This document shows, piece after piece, positions 1 through 5,663 of a stretch of DNA of 8,018 nucleotides. Origin of the DNA: Boseongicola sp. SB0675_bin_26 (GTDB taxonomy: Bacteria; Pseudomonadota; Alphaproteobacteria; Rhodobacterales; Rhodobacteraceae); assembly GCA_009843725.1 (NCBI GenBank), contig VYCX01000308.1, forward strand, positions 1-8,018. The letters run 5' to 3'. A program made the position numbers and the translations under genes. The notes beneath the pieces are model-generated. The model saw only the letters and a program-made list of their open reading frames with translations. It was not told the origin of the DNA and ran no database searches. Numbering within the stretch: the stretch's first letter is position 1; each line of letters starts with the position of its first letter.

Positions 1-1538
1 TTCCGAACATTCTCGTGACCAAGGACCATGCCTTTCCGCAGATCAAGAAGCACAGGGGTGCACGGAAAGAGAAGGGCGACTACTACGGGCCTTTCGCCAG
101 CGCCGGAGCCGTGAACCGGACGATCAACCAGCTGCAGAAGGTCTTCCTGTTGCGGAACTGCTCGGATGCCACCTTCGACAGTCGCACGCGACCTTGCCTG
201 CTCTACCAGATCAAGCGCTGTAGCGGGCCCTGCGTGGGCAAGGTCACCGCAGGGGAATACGCCGCCCTCGTTCGGGATGCCGAGCGCTTCCTGCAGGGCC
301 GCACGACCATGGTCCAGGAACGACTCGCCGAAGAGATGCAGGCGGCTTCGGAAGCGCTTGAATTCGAAACGGCCGCCGCGCTCCGTGACCGGCTGAAGGC
401 TCTCACGTTCGTGCAGGGCAGCCAGGCCGTGAACCCGGCGGGAGTGGTCGAGGCGGATGTCATCGCGCTTCACGTCGAGGGCGGACAGGCATGCGTTCAG
501 GTCTTCTTCATTCGCGCCAACCAGAACTGGGGCAACAGCGATTTCTATCCGCGCACCGGATCCGGAGCCGAGGCGGCGGAGATCATGCAGGCCTTTGTCG
601 GCCAGTTCTATGACAAGAGGGAGCCGCCCCGCCTGATCCTGCTCTCCGACGGCATCGAGGATGCGGATCTCATGGCGGCCGCGTTGTCGGAAAGGTCGGG
701 TCGCAAGGTCGTGATTTCCGTTCCGCAACGCGGCGAGAAGAAGGAGCTTGTGGCTGGCGCGCTGCGGAACGCCCGCGAGTGCCTGGCCCGCAGGATGTCC
801 GAATCCGCCACGCAAGAGAAGCTTCTGAAAGACCTCGCGAATGCCTTTGACCTCGATGTCGACCTGCAGCGCATCGAGGTCTATGACAACAGCCACATTC
901 AGGGTGCGCATCCCGTTGGCAGCATGATCGTCGCGGGCAAGGAGGGGTTCCTTCGGAGCCAGTTTCGCAAGTTCAACATCAAGGATGCTGAATTGGCGCC
1001 GGGCGATGACTTCGCGATGATGCGCGAAGTGCTGACCCGTCGCTTCAAGCGGCTTCTCAAGGAGGATTCCGACCGGCAGACGGACGCCTGGCCGGATCTG
1101 CTCCTGATTGACGGAGGCGGCGGGCAGGTGACCGCGGTTCACGATGTCCTCACGGAGCTTGGCGTTGACGACATGCCCGTGGTGGGTGTTGCAAAGGGCG
1201 TCGACCGCAATGCGGGCAAGGAGGAGTTTCATCGCAAGGGCGCGCGGCATTTCGCATTGAAACGCGGTGATCCCGTGCTCTACTTCGTGCAACGCATGCG
1301 TGACGAGGCGCACCGTTTTGCCATCGGCGCCCACCGGCAGAGGCGCTCAAGGGCCATCGGGACGACGCCTCTGGACGACGTGCCGGGCGTGGGCGCCGTC
1401 CGGAAACGCGCGCTTCTGGCGCATTTCGGCTCGGCCAAGGCGGTGAGCCGCGCCGGACTGGCGGACCTCAAGGCCGTCGAAGGCATTTCGGCGAGAACGG
1501 CCGAGACCATCTACGACTTCTTTCACGAAAGGGGCTGA
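1..1538 (+). CDS. uvrC: UvrABC system protein C (excinuclease subunit), 5' end outside the window
   Basis: UvrC makes both incisions in nucleotide excision repair after UvrB has loaded at damage. The frame is open from base 3, so the GTG at 15 is an internal Val, not a start: the preceding residues PNIL plus VTKDHAFPQI match the conserved FNVLLRDDKSFPYI segment just after the GIY-YIG nuclease domain, which is therefore missing. Numbering from that GTG: a Cys-containing block near 49-73 (CSD...RTRPCLLYQIKRC), a UVR motif that binds UvrB at about 97-132, the RNase H-like 5'-incision domain with DNSHIQG (Asp291), DGGGGQ (Asp366) and DEAHRFA (Asp430, His433), and C-terminal helix-hairpin-helices at about 452-505 ending in the typical YDFFHERG. 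About 507 of the roughly 620 residues usual for the family are present. The C-terminus is intact, so the gene should be functional if its start lies upstream. The usual neighbour pgsA is absent; conjugation DNA begins right after the stop. Confidence 0.97.
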   Translation, partial: PNILVTKDHAFPQIKKHRGARKEKGDYYGPFASAGAVNRTINQLQKVFLLRNCSDATFDSRTRPCLLYQIKRCSGPCVGKVTAGEYAALVRDAERFLQGRTTMVQERLAEEMQAASEALEFETAAALRDRLKALTFVQGSQAVNPAGVVEADVIALHVEGGQACVQVFFIRANQNWGNSDFYPRTGSGAEAAEIMQAFVGQFYDKREPPRLILLSDGIEDADLMAAALSERSGRKVVISVPQRGEKKELVAGALRNARECLARRMSESATQEKLLKDLANAFDLDVDLQRIEVYDNSHIQGAHPVGSMIVAGKEGFLRSQFRKFNIKDAELAPGDDFAMMREVLTRRFKRLLKEDSDRQTDAWPDLLLIDGGGGQVTAVHDVLTELGVDDMPVVGVAKGVDRNAGKEEFHRKGARHFALKRGDPVLYFVQRMRDEAHRFAIGAHRQRRSRAIGTTPLDDVPGVGAVRKRALLAHFGSAKAVSRAGLADLKAVEGISARTAETIYDFFHERG

Positions 1539-1540
1539 AA

Positions 1541-1567
1541 GACCGTCTAATGTTCTACCAGACGGTC
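1541..1567. repeat. 8-bp inverted repeat at the uvrC/traG-remnant junction
   Basis: Arms are GACCGTCT (1541-1548) and AGACGGTC (1560-1567) separated by 11 bases. The left arm starts 3 bases after the uvrC stop; the right arm is already inside recognisable coupling-protein coding (codons for Q-T-V). It could be an RNA hairpin ending uvrC transcription, though no T-run follows, or a trace of the recombination that joined the two sequences. Chance is not excluded. Confidence 0.6.
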
Positions 1568-2380
1568 GGGGAGATCGAGCGGTTGTGGGGCCGGGCCGGA
1601 ATGAGCTCGTGGCGTGACGGCTGCTCGGCGACCATCATGGGGCCGGTGTCGAGCCGGACGAGCGCCCAGGACCTGTCGGCGATGATGGGCACGCGGATGC
1701 TCCGGGTGAAGACGGAGAGCACGTCCGCGTCGAGCCCGGTCATGTCGCCGATGTCGGGGTCGGTCAGCACGTCGGAACAGGAGCAGCTGCGCGACGTGGC
1801 GCTGATCACGCCGACGGCGATTAGCCAGCTCCCGCCGCACGCCTCCATCATCACGGCGACCGGCAGGAAGCCGATTCTGGCCAGCAAGGCGATCTGGTTC
1901 ACGCGCGAGGACATGAAGGACCGGGTCCGGAACACCGACGAGATCAAGGACGAGCTCGCTGTCACGGAGGAGCAGGAGAAGCTGACGAAGCGCCTCAGGG
2001 AACTGTCGCAGGTGGACGAGGAGACGGCCCGTTGGGCGTCGGTTTCCAGGGCGGATCTCGTGGCGATGCAGCGCCGCAACATGGACGATGATCCGGACCC
2101 GGACGACGGCACCAGGCTGTTGGGGCAACGTGACGACGTGCGGCCCCTGTCGGAGCGCGAGGGCGCGGGGTCCCCGGTACGGACCCGCCGAGGGAACGGG
2201 CGGGCGGTCCAAGCACGGCGGGGGGCAGGTTTCGGGCCATCCGCAGCCCGGGAGCCGGACGACATTTCATCGGGACGCAACGCCGGAACGCGCGGCATCC
2301 GGTGCGCCGGCGGAAACCGGAGACATCGATCCCGGCGCCGTCCGGATCGAGGACGATCTGGAGCCTCCCGGCGGTCTTGA
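1550..2380 (+). pseudogene. traG: C-terminal remnant of a TraG/VirD4-type conjugative coupling protein
   Basis: Coupling proteins are inner-membrane ATPases that deliver the relaxase-DNA complex to a type IV secretion channel. Only the end of the ATPase fold remains. From the ATG at 1550: YQTVGEIERLWG (3-14) corresponds to the Q[ST]..Q(I/L)...YG motif of VirD4/TraG, followed by a region like the ATNDE-type strand, ..MMGTRMLRVKTES (45-57), SEQEQ (75-79), LITPTAISQLPP (85-96) and GRKPILASKAIWF (105-117), in family order. A charged coiled-coil-like stretch covers about 131-165. Membrane helices and Walker A/B boxes are absent because the frame meets uvrC upstream. No ribosome-binding site precedes 1550, and the frame stays open upstream through the uvrC end, so 1550 is only a nominal start. 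After roughly base 2200 this frame becomes Arg/Gly-rich and out-of-frame-looking; the true coding sequence appears to move to the frame that ends at 3065. Family assignment is fairly sure; the name traG rather than virD4 is by analogy. Confidence 0.7.
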
Positions 2381-3065
2381 CGGATCGGGCGCGAACGATG
2401 CGCGGAAACCCGGTGCCGGCATTCCCTCCGCAGGGAATGCCGGGGATCCCGTGTCACCGGAAGCTGCACGACCGGTTGCGGAGGCGGATCCCCTCCCCGG
2501 CGACGAGGACGAGGGGTGCGTTCCGGTCGACGAGGACAGGGAACCGGACCCCAGGGACGTCGACAGGCCGCCGTCGGAGGCCGAGGAGGTTTCCGCAAGG
2601 ACGGACGATCCCGAGAACCCTGCTTCAGCGACGAAGTCCGACGGCGGCTCAGGCGAGACGCAGGAGGCCTCGGACCGGCCGAGAGCGGAAACTTCGGCGC
2701 CGGCCGGGGAAATCGATCCGGGCGCGGTCGACATTGAGGAGGGCCTTGAGCCGCTCTGGCCAGTGGCGGGACCGGCTCCCGCTCCGGACCTGTCGGGATC
2801 GGACGACCAGACGGAAGCCGTTCCCGGGGAAGTCGAGGGCGCGGGAACGTGGACGAGCGTGGAGCGCGCAACGTTCATGTCGCTGTCCGACGCCGGCATG
2901 TCACTCGCGGACATCGCGGAGGAACTGGGGAAGAGCCTGGCGGCAGTCGAGGCATGGATGGCGGGCCAGAGCATGCAAGGGCTTTTGCCGGGCGGTGTCG
3001 GGAACGTGGACGGTGGCCCCGACGAGCGGGAACCGGATGATCACGGGTCGAGAGGACCGGCATGA
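2088..3065 (+). CDS. Acidic low-complexity protein or coupling-protein tail with C-terminal HTH/SANT-like segment
   Basis: The first ATG is at 2088, but the early part (to about 2225) does not look coding and no Shine-Dalgarno precedes it. Convincing coding starts near 2226 and is probably the continuation of the coupling-protein remnant after a frameshift. Numbering from 2088: residues 60-250 are rich in Asp, Glu, Pro, Gly, Ser and are probably disordered. They contain two copies of a 16-residue unit, GDIDPGAVRIEDDLEP (78-93) and GEIDPGAVDIEEGLEP (207-222). Residues 255-297 (W.S.ER..F..L.DAGMSLADIAEELGKSLAAVEAWM) look like a small tri-helical SANT/Myb or HTH domain of the WT..E...L..L...G.S...IA..LGRS..AV type seen in alphaproteobacterial DNA-binding proteins. 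The stop overlaps the next start (ATGA, 3062-3065). DNA or relaxosome binding by the tail of a coupling protein is an inference. It could instead be a separate gene overlapping traG. Confidence 0.55.
   Translation: MIRTRTTAPGCWGNVTTCGPCRSARARGPRYGPAEGTGGRSKHGGGQVSGHPQPGSRTTFHRDATPERAASGAPAETGDIDPGAVRIEDDLEPPGGLDGSGANDARKPGAGIPSAGNAGDPVSPEAARPVAEADPLPGDEDEGCVPVDEDREPDPRDVDRPPSEAEEVSARTDDPENPASATKSDGGSGETQEASDRPRAETSAPAGEIDPGAVDIEEGLEPLWPVAGPAPAPDLSGSDDQTEAVPGEVEGAGTWTSVERATFMSLSDAGMSLADIAEELGKSLAAVEAWMAGQSMQGLLPGGVGNVDGGPDEREPDDHGSRGPA
2319..2366 (+). repeat. First copy of a 16-codon protein repeat
   Basis: Encodes GDIDPGAVRIEDDLEP. Its partner at 2706-2753 matches at 12 of 16 residues. The DNA differs mainly at third positions, so the similarity has been kept at protein level rather than being a recent DNA duplication. 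Confidence 0.75.
2416..2443. repeat. Perfect 12-bp inverted repeat (hairpin) with 4-base loop inside a coding region
   Basis: Arms are CCGGCATTCCCT (2416-2427) and AGGGAATGCCGG (2432-2443) around the loop CCGC. The pairing is perfect. No T-tract follows (the next bases are GGATCCCG), so a Rho-independent terminator is unlikely. It lies in frame in the acidic tail and encodes part of AGIPSAGNAGDP. Confidence 0.85.
2706..2753 (+). repeat. Second copy of a 16-codon protein repeat
   Basis: Encodes GEIDPGAVDIEEGLEP, the partner of the unit at 2319-2366, in the same acidic low-complexity region about 340 bases downstream and in the same frame. The shared reading frame supports the frame ending at 3065 as the coding one in this stretch. 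Confidence 0.75.
3051..3056 (+). promoter_or_regulatory. Ribosome-binding site for the 40-residue ORF
   Basis: AGAGGA lies 5 bases before the ATG at 3062. Together with the ATGA overlap it supports translation of a gene that is easily missed because of its size. Confidence 0.45.
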
Positions 3066-3184
3066 AACGGCGACGTAAGATCCTGCGGGCCAGCGCCGTG
3101 ACATGGAAGGCCACGGCCTTTCTGAAGCAGCTGGTGGGGCGAAGGCCGCGCCCGCCGATCCCGAGATGGAGGCGAGAAAGGTGA
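3062..3184 (+). CDS. Very basic 40-residue peptide, probably real, function unknown
   Basis: The product begins MKRRRKILRASAVTWKATAF and ends RPPIPRWRRER. It has 15 Lys/Arg and one Glu in 40 residues, so it should bind nucleic acid or an acidic partner; the preceding protein is strongly acidic. No membrane segment is seen. It is supported by context: its ATG shares ATGA with the upstream stop (3062-3065), its stop shares GTGA with the next start (3181-3184), and AGAGGA lies 5 bases before the ATG. Residues 13-27 (VTW.....LK.LV.R) resemble residues 41-55 of the following protein, at 8 identities in 17 aligned positions, which suggests a shared binding motif or an old partial duplication. I do not recognise a family. 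The alternative is that it is a chance ORF produced by a longer downstream gene starting at ATG 3103. Confidence 0.5.
   Translation: MKRRRKILRASAVTWKATAFLKQLVGRRPRPPIPRWRRER
3168..3172 (+). promoter_or_regulatory. Ribosome-binding site that fixes the GTG start at 3181
   Basis: GGAGG stands 8 bases before the GTG at 3181, ideal spacing. The earlier in-frame ATGs at 3103 and 3166 have no comparable site, so this motif decides the start of the 171-residue gene. Confidence 0.6.
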
Positions 3185-3696
3185 CCGGCGATCCCGAAAC
3201 GCCCCGGAATCCGCCCGATTCCGCTTCCGAAGACAGCGATTCCGGATCGAAATTCCCTTGGAGCCTTTCAGGCGTGCGTGTGGACTCCCTCGTGTGGCCG
3301 GTCACCTGGACACGGAAAAAGGCCTTGAAGCATCTCGTCGCGCGGCTGAGAGGGCCGTTTTCCGGGGACACGCAGAAAAAAGCCGGCAATCTGCCGCAAG
3401 AACCGGGAGACAAGCCGAAAGACAGCGTCCCGATCAATGTCAGGCCATGGACGTGGGAGATCCTGCCCCACGTGAGCGAGAAGCACGACGGCGGGGCCCT
3501 GACGCGCATCATGGACCGTGTCGCTTGGGCTTTTACCCTGCCCGACGCCCGCCACGTCCTGCTGGCGGAGCGACGTCGGCGACGCGCGGAGAGCCTTTTC
3601 ACACGGGCGCTGATCCGGTTTGCCGCAACTTTCGCTGGGAAGCCGGCGGGACCTCCGCCCTGGATCGCCGAAAACCGGCACGGTGAAAACCCGTGA
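3181..3696 (+). CDS. Unrecognised 171-residue protein of the conjugation operon
   Basis: I do not recognise this family. The start is chosen as GTG 3181 because of GGAGG 8 bases upstream and the GTGA overlap with the stop of the 40-residue gene; the frame is also open to an ATG at 3103, giving 197 residues. From GTG 3181: residues 1-24 are polar and probably disordered, 31-58 hold a Trp/Lys-rich segment (VWPVTWTRKKALKHLVARLR) resembling the preceding 40-residue peptide, 60-85 are a Lys/Pro/Gly linker, and 86-150 carry PINVRPWTWEILP, a predicted helix, then RRRRR (131-135) and a basic helix. There are seven Trp and no Cys, signal peptide or membrane helix. It lies between the coupling-protein remnant and traF and its stop overlaps the traF start as GTGA. 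A role as a conjugation accessory or DNA-binding protein is inferred from position and charge only. Confidence 0.65.
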   Translation: MTGDPETPRNPPDSASEDSDSGSKFPWSLSGVRVDSLVWPVTWTRKKALKHLVARLRGPFSGDTQKKAGNLPQEPGDKPKDSVPINVRPWTWEILPHVSEKHDGGALTRIMDRVAWAFTLPDARHVLLAERRRRRAESLFTRALIRFAATFAGKPAGPPPWIAENRHGENP

Positions 3697-4109
3697 GCGC
3701 GTCTACGTGGATTCCGCGCCTGGTTTTGCTCGGGGCGGCACTTTTTGCGGCGCTGCTCGCGGCGATTGGCCTGGCCGCCTCGCGGGGATTGCTTCTAGGA
3801 AACGCCAGCACGTCCGTACCGCGCGGCCTGTATCTCAGGGCAGATCCGGAGAAGGCGACGTACGTCACGTTCTGCCTCGGCGAGCGACACCGCTCGGGCA
3901 CATGGTATCGGCACCTGTGCTCGCCCGACGATCCGGACGGCGTCCGCATCTTCAAGCGGGTCAGTGAAATGCGGGAAGGCAACGTGATCGTCGAGGGTGA
4001 CGGGCCGCGCGCGCTTGACAGCCGCGTCCTCGGGCCGGTTCGCGCGGACGAGATACGGGAATGGTGGGTCCCGGTCCTGCAGTTCGGGGCGACGGACCAT
4101 GGCGAGTAG
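3693..4109 (+). CDS. traF: TraF-type conjugative transfer signal peptidase (S26 family), short form
   Basis: TraF peptidases are inner-membrane serine/lysine proteases with the active site in the periplasm. In RP4-type systems they process and cyclise the pilin. Features of the 138 residues: a membrane anchor at about 8-30, the nucleophile motif N.S.SVPRGLYL (37-48) with Ser41 in the S.P.GLY context, the general-base motif RIFKRV with Lys88, and the closing motif VEGDGPRALDSRVLGPV (100-116) with the conserved DSR..GPV. Both catalytic residues are present. Typical family members are about 160-190 residues; here the segment between KRV and GD that usually holds PGD.V and a beta insert is almost gone. 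GTG start by the GTGA overlap at 3693-3696, with GGTGA 6 bases upstream. Its substrate pilin is not in the window. The family call is confident; activity of the shortened form is uncertain. Confidence 0.82.
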   Translation: MSASTWIPRLVLLGAALFAALLAAIGLAASRGLLLGNASTSVPRGLYLRADPEKATYVTFCLGERHRSGTWYRHLCSPDDPDGVRIFKRVSEMREGNVIVEGDGPRALDSRVLGPVRADEIREWWVPVLQFGATDHGE

Positions 4110-4776
4110 CGCCAAGGGGAAGAACCGCGGGACGCTCGGTCCCGACGACGTCTACGCGGATTTGAAGGTCCTGGATGAGTTGGACGACGAGATCGAGCGC
4201 GTGCGCACGCGCGAGGAGCGCCGCCTGATCAGGCTGGCCCGCAAGGCCGGGTATTTCCAATTCCGGTTCCGGAACGACGAGATCCTGGCGATGTTCAAGG
4301 AGGCATTCCTGTCCGAACCACGTCGCCGGTCGACGCTTGATCGGCTCGAAGCGAGGCGCGAGGCGCACTATGCCGGACACCGGGCCAGGGACGCCCGCCG
4401 CAAGGCGCTGCTCGGGGGTTTCCTGGTCGCGCAGTGCCGGCACAAGCCGGGCGTGCATGCCAGGCTGTCGCCGGACATCAGGAAGTGGCTGGCCTCGCAT
4501 CGCTCAAAGAACGTCGGTGCGCGTAACGTGGAAGCCTTGGAAGGGTTCTTCGCGGATCCCGGGCACAGGGGCCTGGCAGCCCCACCTGCGAATTCAGAAA
4601 AGGCCCGGCGTGAGCGGACGCACCGGCTGATTCTGCTTGGAGCCTGGGTGCTTGCGCGGCGCGAGAAGCTGAAGGAACTCCGGAACCTCGTGGCCGCCGA
4701 GCTGGTTCGGTTCCTCGATCAGGGCAAGAGGGTGGACCGCAACAAGGCGCTCCTCAAGGATGTGCTGGGGAAGTGA
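4099..4776 (+). CDS. TraC/TraD-like conjugal transfer accessory protein, apparent fusion
   Basis: 225 residues, soluble and basic. Residues 22-75 (LDELDDEIERVRTREERRL, then RLARKAG, then DEILAMFKEAF) resemble the short TraC of rhizobial plasmids (a Glu/Arg helix with TREAERIGRIALKAG followed by E.EL...F). Residues 166-224 (RTHRLILLGAWVLARREK ... FLDQGKRVDRNKALLKDVL) match the TraD-type pattern (K.R.RRLI.LGA.V...... L...DR..L). Residues 93-152 (DARRKALLGGFLVA ... WLASHRSKNVGARNVEALEGFF) look like a degenerate second copy of that module. In Agrobacterium traC, traD and traG are separate small relaxosome genes beside oriT. The start at ATG 4099 is chosen because it begins the recognisable N-terminus and overlaps the end of traF by 11 bases; the longer frame from 3997 would run deep inside traF. 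The fusion reading rests on motif recall and needs a profile search. Confidence 0.55.
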   Translation: MASSAKGKNRGTLGPDDVYADLKVLDELDDEIERVRTREERRLIRLARKAGYFQFRFRNDEILAMFKEAFLSEPRRRSTLDRLEARREAHYAGHRARDARRKALLGGFLVAQCRHKPGVHARLSPDIRKWLASHRSKNVGARNVEALEGFFADPGHRGLAAPPANSEKARRERTHRLILLGAWVLARREKLKELRNLVAAELVRFLDQGKRVDRNKALLKDVLGK

Positions 4777-4785
4777 GAGGGCCGC

Positions 4786-5595
4786 TCAGACGAGCGCGGC
4801 GAGTCTCGCAACCTGGTTCAGGTTCAGCCAGACGACATTGTCCTCGTCATCTAGGAACAGCATCCACTTCTCAAACACTCGTACGATGCGCACATCCTCA
4901 AAAGCCACGTCACTTTCGTTGCCAGCGACAACCTTGTGAACACGATGAGTGGATTCATTTTCTTGCATTTTCAGGTGCGCGTTCTGGTATCCCAATCCGG
5001 CCGCGAGGCACACGATTGGCGGCAATACCGCGAGCACCAAGACAAGTCGAGTCAAACGGTACCGAGATGTACCGTGACGAACGTACAAGAAGGAGATCAA
5101 AACCACCCAAGCATACGCCGCGATTACCCCAATGACGAGTGCATGCGTAAATTCTGAGAAAACACCAGCTACAATGCCAGCGATTCCAACTAACGTATAC
5201 AACAACACTCTCAGGAATGGAGTCTTGAAAGACGAATTCGAACAGTTCTCTGATTCTGCGGCATGTGGTGAATCAGGAATCGTCGCGCCAATTGCCAAAT
5301 GCAGTAAGAGAATGAGAACGCACAGGGTAAAGACAAAAGGAAGCCAGACCAGCCAGCTTTGCAAATGATCGACTATCGTGGTTGGAGCCACCGAAAATGA
5401 AACTCCAAGCCGAAAAAAGAATCCAAAGTCGTATACATATGAAAAAGCTATACTTGCGGCCCCTGCTATTGCCAAGATAGTGGGGAAGTTTCCGAAGTTG
5501 ACATTCCATGGCAAGAGATTTTCTCCTCGCTTCGCATCATCCATTTCTTGTGAGGCATTCAAACTAGAATCAGTCTCAACGGTCATGGCGATCAC
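4786..5595 (-). CDS. Five-helix membrane protein with small C-terminal domain, unknown function, low GC
   Basis: 269 residues from GTG 5595, or 266 from the nearby ATG at 5586; neither has a clear Shine-Dalgarno, so the start is open. Hydrophobic helices lie at about 37-57, 82-104, 128-147, 150-171 and 181-202. The basic loop RHGTSRYRLTR before helix 5 suggests N-terminus inside and C-terminus (203-269) in the periplasm. The C-terminal part (VAFEDVRIVRVFEKWMLFLDDEDNVVWLNLNQVARL) has a beta-rich pattern. Between helices 1 and 2 is the aromatic stretch YDFGFFFRLGVSFS. I do not recognise a named family. Base composition is clearly below its neighbours: 32 G/C in bases 4801-4860 and 27 in 5161-5220, against 42 in 7021-7080. 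It is convergent with the tra operon, with 9 bases between the stops, and is best read as horizontally acquired cargo. Function is unknown. Confidence 0.8.
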   Translation of the reverse strand: MIAMTVETDSSLNASQEMDDAKRGENLLPWNVNFGNFPTILAIAGAASIAFSYVYDFGFFFRLGVSFSVAPTTIVDHLQSWLVWLPFVFTLCVLILLLHLAIGATIPDSPHAAESENCSNSSFKTPFLRVLLYTLVGIAGIVAGVFSEFTHALVIGVIAAYAWVVLISFLYVRHGTSRYRLTRLVLVLAVLPPIVCLAAGLGYQNAHLKMQENESTHRVHKVVAGNESDVAFEDVRIVRVFEKWMLFLDDEDNVVWLNLNQVARLAALV

Positions 5596-5652
5596 GATAT
5601 CAGACTGTTTTGGCGGGGGAAACTGCTAGCGACCTACACAAGATGTCATGGC

Positions 5653-5658
5653 AGGAGG
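5653..5658 (+). promoter_or_regulatory. Strong ribosome-binding site before a small ORF
   Basis: AGGAGG stands 5 bases before the ATG at 5664 in an otherwise AT-richer stretch. It is the best Shine-Dalgarno match I noticed in the window and the main reason to take the small ORF seriously. Confidence 0.4.
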
Positions 5659-5663
5659 GATGA

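Noticed and set aside
1555..2871. Long minus-strand open frames (438 codons at 1555-2871 and 235 codons at 2267-2974)
   Set aside because: Arg/Pro/Ser-rich translations typical of antisense shadows in high-GC DNA, with no domain pattern. The plus strand in the same place has coupling-protein motifs and in-frame repeats.
2302..3078. Plus-strand 258-codon open frame
   Set aside because: Extremely Arg-rich and overlaps the acidic coding frame that holds the IDPGAV repeats. It is a shadow of that frame.
3103..3180. ATG 3103 as the start of the unrecognised conjugation-operon protein
   Set aside because: No Shine-Dalgarno, and it would bury the 40-residue gene. GTG 3181 has GGAGG at 8 bases and a GTGA overlap. 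Not excluded, but less likely.
3997..4098. Upstream extension of the TraC/TraD-like gene to an earlier start at 3997
   Set aside because: It would overlap traF by over 100 bases and adds residues unlike the family; ATG 4099 fits better.
4781..4800. Hairpin CGCTC-AGAC-GAGCG between the convergent genes, as a terminator
   Set aside because: Only a 5-bp stem and no T-tract on either strand; too weak to call.
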